This document shows positions 24,473 through 29,299 of a DNA stretch of 29,299 nt, in pieces. How positions within the stretch are numbered: position 1 is the first letter of the stretch; every line of letters begins with the position of its first letter. The notes under the pieces are model-generated. The model saw only the letters and a program-made list of their open reading frames with translations. It did no database searches and was not told the DNA's origin. Source of the stretch: Alphaproteobacteria bacterium UBA1254 (GTDB lineage: Bacteria; Pseudomonadota; Alphaproteobacteria; RF32; CAG-239); contig DBVW01000002.1 in assembly GCA_002308495.1 (NCBI GenBank), forward strand, positions 1 through 29,299, given 5' to 3'. A program made the position numbers and the translations under genes.

Positions 24473-25187
24473 GATGTCAACATTGCAGTTAAAGAATATC
24501 TATAAACATTTTTATCAGGGCAACCAAAAGCTTGAGGTTTTGAAAGGTCTTGATTTAGACATTAAGCCAAAAGAAGTTGTGGCTTTGGTCGGACCTTCGG
24601 GGTCAGGAAAATCAACATTGCTTCAAATTTCCGGCTTGCTTGAGCGCCCGACGAGCGGTCAGGTCTTTTTAGATGGAACAGATTGTTCTGCGGCAACCGA
24701 TGTTTTGCGCACATCACTCAGGCGTGATTATTTAGGCTTTGTTTATCAATATCACAATTTGCTTGCTGATTTTAATGCACTTGAAAATGTGATGATTCCT
24801 CAGCTTATCGCTGGAAAATCAAGGAAAGAAGCTGTTGCCAAAGCAGAGTGGTTATTGGAAAGATTGGGTTTAAAAGAGCGTTTAACGCACAGACCGGCCG
24901 AGCTTTCGGGCGGCGAGCAACAACGTGTTGCGATCGCAAGGGCTTTAGCCAATACGCCTAAGATTTTGCTTGCAGATGAACCGACCGGAAACTTGGATCC
25001 GAATACATCGGATAATGTTTTTCTTGAGCTTTTAAATATTGTCAAAGAAACGGGGTTATCTGCCTTGATTGCAACGCACAATATGGACTTGGCGGCAAAA
25101 ATGGATCGCGAAGTTGTGTTGAAAAACGGCGTGTTGGTCGATCATCGTTCAAACGTTAAAATCAAAAGCGATCAGAATTTTTATTAA
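24465..25187 (+). CDS. lolD: Lipoprotein-releasing system ATPase LolD
   Basis: ABC ATPase that powers the Lol permease. The 240-aa protein carries Walker A GPSGSGKST (residues 43-51), a Q-loop in YQYHNLLADFNALENV, the signature LSGGEQQRVAIARAL, Walker B ILLADEPTGNLD and the switch His in IATHNMDLA. NLLADFNALENVMIP is typical for the LolD/MacB group. An 8-nt overlap with the permease gene implies coupled translation. I see no terminator between this gene and the nuclease-like gene 27 nt on, so read-through is possible. Confidence 0.96.
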   Translation: MNKMSTLQLKNIYKHFYQGNQKLEVLKGLDLDIKPKEVVALVGPSGSGKSTLLQISGLLERPTSGQVFLDGTDCSAATDVLRTSLRRDYLGFVYQYHNLLADFNALENVMIPQLIAGKSRKEAVAKAEWLLERLGLKERLTHRPAELSGGEQQRVAIARALANTPKILLADEPTGNLDPNTSDNVFLELLNIVKETGLSALIATHNMDLAAKMDREVVLKNGVLVDHRSNVKIKSDQNFY

Positions 25188-25214
25188 TTTTTAAGTAGAT
25201 GAAAGGAAAGCAAT

Positions 25215-26075
25215 ATGACTAATCTAGTAAAAATTGAAAGAGTATCGTTAAAAAACAATCCGGAAATAAAGGAAGATTTGATACAAAACTTCATATTCAA
25301 CAACCCTGGAGTGCTTGGATTAGGAGAATTAACTCCTATTCAACGAGAGAAGATACAACCGGCAGGTGGAAGACTCGATTTATTGTTGGCAGATGATAAT
25401 GGCACAAGATATGAAATTGAGGTTCAGCTTGGAGCGACAGATCCTAGTCATATTGTTCGAACAATAGAATATTGGGATATTGAAAGGAAAAGGTATCCAC
25501 AATATGACCATTGTGCTGTTATCGTGGCAGAGGAAATTACAGGAAGGTTTATGAATGTGATTTCTTTGTTTAATGGTGCTATCCCTTTGATAGCTCTACA
25601 AGTTTCTGCTTATAAAACTGGCGATGATATTTCGCTAGCATTTACTAAGGTTATTGATAGATTAACACTTGGAACAGACGAAGAAGAACAGCTTGAAGTA
25701 ACAGATAGAAATTATTGGGAAAGTAAAAGTACGCCTAAAATAATAAAACAAGTAGATGAAATATTCAAATGTGTTCGAGATTATGCTGATGGTTATGAGT
25801 TAAAATATAATAAGTTTTACATCGGATTGAACAAAGATGGTATTTCCAATAACTTTATTTTGTTTCGGCCTGTCAAAAATTATTTATATTTCTGTTTTAA
25901 AACAGATGAAGATAAGGAAAAACAAAAATTGTTGGATGAGGCAGGTTTGGAATATTCATACGTTCCAAGATGGAAAGAGCTTCGAGTAAAAATTTCTAGT
26001 TTTGATGAATACAAAAAACACAAAGAATTGCTAGATAATTTAGTAAAAGCTTCAATGGAATACTATAAAGCGTAA
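25215..26075 (+). CDS. PD-(D/E)XK nuclease-like protein, probably with DUF5655-type C-terminus
   Basis: Predicted nuclease-fold protein of 286 aa; no function can be given. The key element is GGRLDLLLADDNGTRYEIEVQLG: Asp55, then Glu69-x-Gln71, an ExQ variant of the PD-(D/E)XK motif where the Lys is replaced. Before it, LIQNFIFNNPGVLGLGEL resembles the N-terminal helix of NucS/RmuC-like and DUF91-type endonucleases. The C-terminal half (YNKFYIGLNKDGISNNFILF, NYLYFCFKTDEDKEKQ, RWKELRVKISSFDEY) resembles DUF5655 as I recall it. AAGGAAAG precedes the ATG. Base use is unlike the operon before it: the line 25741-25800 is 17/60 G+C. I read it as acquired DNA, possibly defence related. Confidence 0.72.
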   Translation: MTNLVKIERVSLKNNPEIKEDLIQNFIFNNPGVLGLGELTPIQREKIQPAGGRLDLLLADDNGTRYEIEVQLGATDPSHIVRTIEYWDIERKRYPQYDHCAVIVAEEITGRFMNVISLFNGAIPLIALQVSAYKTGDDISLAFTKVIDRLTLGTDEEEQLEVTDRNYWESKSTPKIIKQVDEIFKCVRDYADGYELKYNKFYIGLNKDGISNNFILFRPVKNYLYFCFKTDEDKEKQKLLDEAGLEYSYVPRWKELRVKISSFDEYKKHKELLDNLVKASMEYYKA

Positions 26076-26198
26076 AAAGATTATGTTACAGTTTTTCAAA
26101 TGAAAGTGATTTGATTTTGGATAAGCGTGTTATAGAATTTTAAAATTGATTAATATCTCAGTTTATGTGCAAAAAAATACTCTCAATTCTTTTATGTA

Positions 26199-26429
26199 AT
26201 GACAAGAAAAATAATGGATGTGAATGAGTTTTCAATAAAAATAGGTTATGGATCAGTTCATTTTCTTGGCGAATGGAATGGCTATAAAGTATATGAGCCT
26301 GACCTATATACGAACACTGAAGAAGTTATTTATATAGGAACCCCTTATATGATTTTAGAAAAAGGTGAAGAAATTAGGGTTTGTTCTAGAGAAGAAGCAA
26401 TACAAATCGCTAATTATTTTGACGAATAA
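26199..26429 (+). CDS. Small hypothetical protein, 76 aa
   Basis: Not recognised. A compact acidic protein with regular beta-like alternation: GYGSVHFLGEWNGYKVYEPD, then EVIYIGTPYMILEKGEEIRV and a final helix SREEAIQIANYFDE. It looks like a small folded single domain. Two in-frame ATGs (26199, 26214) are possible and no clear ribosome-binding site is seen. It lies 120 nt after the nuclease-like gene, shares its AT-rich composition and ends just before a terminator. The two may form one acquired unit. Confidence 0.55.
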   Translation: MTRKIMDVNEFSIKIGYGSVHFLGEWNGYKVYEPDLYTNTEEVIYIGTPYMILEKGEEIRVCSREEAIQIANYFDE

Positions 26430-26451
26430 ATAAAAATTTGTTTTTCATGAA

Positions 26452-26476
26452 ATCGCTCCATTGGGGCGGTTTTTTG
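26452..26476 (+). terminator. Terminator after the small hypothetical gene
   Basis: ATCGCTCC (26452-26459) pairs with GGGGCGGT (26463-26470), including two G-T pairs, followed by a run of six T's. Confidence 0.75.
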
Positions 26477-26488
26477 TTTGGGGAAAAA

Positions 26489-26655
26489 ATGAAACAAGGC
26501 AAAGCATTAAAGCATAATGTCGGCATTGCCAAATGGTATTATGACGAGCTTGATGAGATGACGGAAGAAATGACTTCTGAAACTTAAAGTCCTGAAGAAA
26601 AAAAGTTGACATACAAAAAGTTTCAGAGTAAAAGAGAGTCAATTACATATTGTTA
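26489..26655 (+). pseudogene. Broken ORF, possible phage head-protein remnant
   Basis: From the ATG at 26489 a 32-codon frame (beginning MKQGKALKHNVGIAKWYYDE) ends in TAA at 26585-26587. The same frame then continues for 22 sense codons (SPEEKKLTYKKFQSKRESIT...) up to TAG at 26653-26655. The continuation of a charged helical protein past one stop suggests a decaying gene. The pattern G-x-A-x-W-Y then L-D-x-M-x-x-E-M resembles, from memory, the N-terminus of phage minor head / head morphogenesis proteins. The identity is tentative; it could be a short real peptide. Confidence 0.35.
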
Positions 26656-26681
26656 GAAGATTATTTCTGAGATTATTGGAA

Positions 26682-26690
26682 TATTATACA
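26682..26690 (+). promoter_or_regulatory. Possible -10 element for the structured RNA
   Basis: The bases TATTATACA hold two overlapping -10 matches (TATTAT, TATACA) 7-14 nt upstream of the first base of the predicted closing stem. No good -35 box is visible at the right distance. A TTGACA at 26606 lies too far upstream. Confidence 0.3.
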
Positions 26691-26696
26691 TATATC

Positions 26697-27004
26697 CGGG
26701 TTTGGTCGCGTGTTTGCACGAAGTGCCTTCTTGAGTGTGAAGTGTTGAAAAAAAGCGGACAGAGCTTGAAGCGAACCATCCTTTCCTGTTAGCGGGCAAC
26801 GCCGGAAAGGTTGAAGTTCTTTCTGCTTTTGTGTTTGACGGAAGAGTCGTTTTCGTTATGAAGAGCTAACTGAAAACGACCACAAAAGAAGTTCATGTGT
26901 AAAACCCGAAGTCGTAAAATGGTGATGAGTAACAGGCAAGGCGAGTCCTGTTATTCGAGTTTTCCGACTGGAAGCCTCCGATACAAAATCGGAGGCTTCT
27001 TTTA
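26697..27004 (+). ncRNA. Candidate structured noncoding RNA, about 300 nt, family unknown
   Basis: No ORF of note lies here, yet complementary segments nest well. A long-range stem CGGGTTT (26697-26703) with AAACCCG (26902-26908) closes a multi-branched domain. Inside it: a small CGTG/CACG hairpin; CCTTTCC (26780-26786) with GGAAAGG (26804-26810); CTTTTGTG (26826-26833) with CACAAAAG (26881-26888), enclosing GTCGTTTTCGTTA (26846-26858) with TAAC...GAAAACGAC (26867-26880). A second domain starts two bases on: AGTCGTAAAA (26910-26919) pairs with TTTTCCGACT (26960-26969) apart from one mismatch, and encloses TAACAGG/CCTGTTA (26930-26936/26947-26953). An intrinsic terminator ends it. I do not see the signatures of tmRNA, RNase P, 6S, SRP RNA or a group II intron. 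Function unknown. Confidence 0.6.
26971..27004 (+). terminator. Strong intrinsic terminator ending the candidate RNA
   Basis: A perfect 12-bp stem, GAAGCCTCCGAT (26971-26982) with ATCGGAGGCTTC (26988-26999), five-base loop, then TTTT. The U tract lies only on the plus strand, so it terminates plus-strand transcription. No gene on that strand ends nearby, which supports a noncoding transcript upstream. Confidence 0.85.
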
Positions 27005-27050
27005 TTCTTGTTTTTGAGCTTACAGATGCTTTAAATTTAAGGGTGTTCTG

Positions 27051-28772
27051 CTATGCTTTTGCGATAAATAGAGCGCCGTCGACGTCTTTACCGTTTTCTT
27101 TTCGAAGCGTTAAAGTGTGTGCATTAATGGTTTGATATCCGGCATCTTGAAGTAATTTTTCAATATATACCGGATTGTGCTGATAGCGACCTTGAGCCGA
27201 TAAAGCTACGGTTTTGATGTTTTCGGGCGCTGTTTCAACGGTTAAAATAAGCCGAGCAGGGTAACAAAGCTTAAATATGTTTTCATAATTTTGAATATAT
27301 TCCAAAACATCTAAACACAAAATAGTGTCATAAGTCTTTGAATTATCTTTTAAAAATTGCTGAGCATCGCCTTGATGCAAACTCTCATACAGTTTCTTGT
27401 CTTCGGCAATTTTGAGCATATTTTCCGATATGTCAACACCGGTCCATCGGCTGTTTTTGCTTTTTAAGGTTTCGGCGGCAAGCCCCGTGCCGCAACCGAG
27501 ATCTAAAACATTGCCTTCAAAACTTAAATTTAATTCTTTGATTTTGTTTAAAACATTATATCCGATTTGTTTCATGCGTTCATCATACATCAACGCAAAT
27601 TTATCAAACAACCGCTCGGCATAACCCTCAACCTGTTTTTCGGTGTTGTTTTCAAAGGAGGCAAGCGTTTGCTCGGCAAACACATTTTCAGGCGCGTTCT
27701 TTTCCCATAAACGCGCTATTTCAAGAGCGTTTTGGGGCTCTTCTTGATAAAGCAATATGAGGGTTTCTGCCATGTTTATGGCAATGTCATTGTCTTGAGG
27801 GGTTTTAAGAAAAGCGTTCATCAACAAGTCTAAAGCACCTTTATAATCACCCATATCTTTTAAAACAAGGGCAACGTTGTTGCTTAAAGCAGCCTGATCC
27901 GAGTCAATCAACACGGCTTTGTGATATTCTTCCATAGCCTCAATGTTTCGTCTGTTTTTATAGAGAAAATCCCCATAAGATATATGCGCCTCAAAACTAT
28001 CGGGAGCCAAAGAAAGTGCTTTTAAAAAGAATGTTTCGTTTTCTTCTAAAATTGCTAAATTCAGTAAGGCATCAAAACTTTGAGGGTTAATCAGCAAAGC
28101 TCGGTGAAAATATTTTGCGGCATTTGTCTTGTCTTCTTGTTTGAGATAAATTTGAGCAATCAGGTTTTTGATGTCATAAGCCTCATCTTGTTTGTCAGCT
28201 TGAAGGGCAAACTCAAGGGCTTTATCAAAATGACCCGCATCAAATTCGGATAGCGCCAAGTAATACAGCGGAAGAGGCGAGGTCGGATTTTGTTCGTGAA
28301 TTTCAGCAAGTTTTGCCTCGTTTTTTTCGAGAACTGCTAAGTTGACAGCCGCATCTATATCGTTCGGGTCGATTTTTAATGCTTTCTTGTAACATTCGAT
28401 TGCTTTTGCGTTGTTTTGTTTCTTTTCATAAATTCCGCCCAAATTATTGTAGGCTTCTTTAGTGTTCGGACTGAGTTTTAACACATTTTGATAGGCTTCA
28501 ACGGCTTCATCATATTTTTTAATCAGACTCAAGGAAACGGCCAAGTTAAAATAAATCGGTAAGGGGTTTTGGGCGTTTTTTAAGGCTTTGTAAAAATAAG
28601 AAACGGCTTCGTTGTGTTCGTGTTTTTCGGCTGCGATGAGCCCGAGCATGTTTAAAACATCTGCGTTTTCGGGGGCAAAAGATAAAATCTGGCGATAAAT
28701 ATTTTCGGCTTGATTGTAAGCGCCGCTTGAATATAACTCGTTTGCTTTTTGAAACATTAAATCAAAAGACAT
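27051..28772 (-). CDS. TPR-repeat protein fused to a SAM-dependent methyltransferase
   Basis: 573 aa. The first 370 or so residues are tandem tetratricopeptide repeats (for example AYNNLGGIYEKKQNNAKAIE, NALDKVLK-type spacing and YGDFLYKNRRNIEAMEEYHK), a protein-binding scaffold. The C-terminal third is a class I methyltransferase: VLDLGCGTG (motif I, near residue 423), WTGVDISENMLKIA (motif II) and YDTILCLDVLEYIQNYENIF (the post-motif acidic strand). Similar TPR-methyltransferase fusions occur in Alphaproteobacteria, but the substrate is not known to me. GGGGAG lies just before the ATG and grpE ends 33 nt upstream, so they should be co-transcribed. That invites the guess that it modifies a protein handled by the chaperone system. 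Confidence 0.88.
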   Translation of the reverse strand: MSFDLMFQKANELYSSGAYNQAENIYRQILSFAPENADVLNMLGLIAAEKHEHNEAVSYFYKALKNAQNPLPIYFNLAVSLSLIKKYDEAVEAYQNVLKLSPNTKEAYNNLGGIYEKKQNNAKAIECYKKALKIDPNDIDAAVNLAVLEKNEAKLAEIHEQNPTSPLPLYYLALSEFDAGHFDKALEFALQADKQDEAYDIKNLIAQIYLKQEDKTNAAKYFHRALLINPQSFDALLNLAILEENETFFLKALSLAPDSFEAHISYGDFLYKNRRNIEAMEEYHKAVLIDSDQAALSNNVALVLKDMGDYKGALDLLMNAFLKTPQDNDIAINMAETLILLYQEEPQNALEIARLWEKNAPENVFAEQTLASFENNTEKQVEGYAERLFDKFALMYDERMKQIGYNVLNKIKELNLSFEGNVLDLGCGTGLAAETLKSKNSRWTGVDISENMLKIAEDKKLYESLHQGDAQQFLKDNSKTYDTILCLDVLEYIQNYENIFKLCYPARLILTVETAPENIKTVALSAQGRYQHNPVYIEKLLQDAGYQTINAHTLTLRKENGKDVDGALFIAKA

Positions 28773-28805
28773 TTTTGCTCCCCGGCAAACTGTTTAAAAA
28801 ACGAC

Positions 28806-29299
28806 TTATTCTTTTGCAACGACAACCATAGCCTCTCTTAAGATACGTCCGTTAATCATATATCCGGTTTGAAGCTCTTCAATGATTGTTCCTGCGGGTT
28901 TTGAGGGGTCCGAAACTTGTTGAATGACTTGATGAAAGTTCGGGTCAAAGGTTTTGCCGATTGCTTCCATCTTTGTTATTCCGAATTTTTCAAAAATATG
29001 AGTTAATTCTTTTTTTGTGAGTTCCACGCCCTCACGCAAAGATTCGGCATCTTCGCTTTGAGCGTTCTGAGAAGCATTTAAGGCCCTGTCTAAATTATCG
29101 GCAACGGCGAGCAAATCTTTTGCAAAAGAAGAAATGGCATATTTGTTGTTTTTATCAATCTCGGCGGCACATCTTTTTTTGATATTTTCCGATTCGGCCA
29201 ATGTTCGCAAAAGTTCATCTTTTAATTTTGCATTTTCCTCTTCAAGATTTTTCAGTTCTTCGATATTGCTTGATTCTTCTTCTTTTTCAATATTTTCTT
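28806..29299 (-). CDS. grpE: Nucleotide exchange factor GrpE, 5' end beyond the window
   Basis: Releases ADP from DnaK and so resets the chaperone cycle. The frame runs on to the window edge with no stop, so the start codon is outside; a TTG at 29210 is internal. The visible N-terminal part is an acidic coiled coil (ESSNIEELKNLEEENAKLKD), followed by LRTLAESENIKKRC, the dimer helix and SFAKDLLAVADNLDRALN. The C-terminal beta domain carries FEKFGITKMEAIGKTFDPNFHQ and TIIEELQTGYMINGRILREAMVVVA, the classic GrpE signature. hrcA or another heat-shock gene may lie beyond the edge. Confidence 0.96.
   Translation of the reverse strand, partial: ENIEKEEESSNIEELKNLEEENAKLKDELLRTLAESENIKKRCAAEIDKNNKYAISSFAKDLLAVADNLDRALNASQNAQSEDAESLREGVELTKKELTHIFEKFGITKMEAIGKTFDPNFHQVIQQVSDPSKPAGTIIEELQTGYMINGRILREAMVVVAKE

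Noticed and set aside
26606..26634. TTGACA at 26606 as promoter for the structured RNA
   Set aside because: The -10 match at the right distance (TAAAAG) is poor, and the site lies inside the broken ORF, about 90 nt before the closing stem.
26445..26642. Minus-strand open frame of 65 codons over the terminator and broken ORF
   Set aside because: It overlaps a hairpin terminator and has no start signals; the plus-strand reading is more protein-like.
26697..27004. Identity of the RNA as RNase P RNA, tmRNA or a retron RNA
   Set aside because: I do not find the RNase P GAGGAAAGUC/ACAGAAA-type core, a tmRNA tag frame with a tRNA-like end, or a nearby reverse transcriptase gene.

Overview
The window looks like chromosome from a low-GC alphaproteobacterium. 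The coding lines I sampled are about 40% GC or lower, and the set of genes is Gram-negative (lolD and its permease, rlpA, a secreted lytic transglycosylase, holB). The order D-Ala-D-Ala carboxypeptidase / tmk / holB / tatD / metallo-beta-lactamase-fold protein is, from memory, typical of Alphaproteobacteria. The species cannot be read from the sequence; uncultured host- or gut-associated alphaproteobacteria are a plausible home.

Layout. 1-1836: dnaK, its 5' end cut by the window edge. 2093-6299: an exported nitroreductase-like protein, a hypothetical gene, a secreted DUF4139 protein, and a GNAT acetyltransferase paired with a hypothetical gene. 6424-9588: lepA and two hypothetical genes. 9649-12073: rmuC overlapping a murG whose sequence looks like the clostridial form. 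12148-13186: two convergent, GC-rich orphan genes with near-consensus promoters. 13336-15785: hemW and an MltB-type lytic transglycosylase. 15910-25187: one tightly packed gene chain, rlpA-dacA-tmk-holB-tatD-MBL-DHH-dnaJ-lolC/E-lolD, with gaps of 17 nt or less or overlaps. 25215-27004: an AT-rich accessory segment with a PD-(D/E)XK-like protein, a small orphan protein, a broken ORF resembling the start of a phage head protein, and a candidate structured RNA of about 300 nt ending in a strong intrinsic terminator. 27051-29299 (minus strand): grpE, its 5' end beyond the window, followed by a TPR-methyltransferase fusion.

How the genes work together. Most of the window is housekeeping: protein folding (DnaK, DnaJ, GrpE), translation (LepA), cell-wall synthesis and remodelling (MurG, lytic transglycosylase, RlpA, carboxypeptidase), nucleotide supply and replication (Tmk, delta'), phosphoesterases of nucleic-acid or nucleotide type (TatD, MBL, DHH) and lipoprotein export (LolCDE-type). 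The parts that may be new are the structured RNA at 26697-27004, the orphan gene pair at 12148-13186 and the accessory segment next to the RNA. I see no tRNA, rRNA, CRISPR array or intact insertion sequence.
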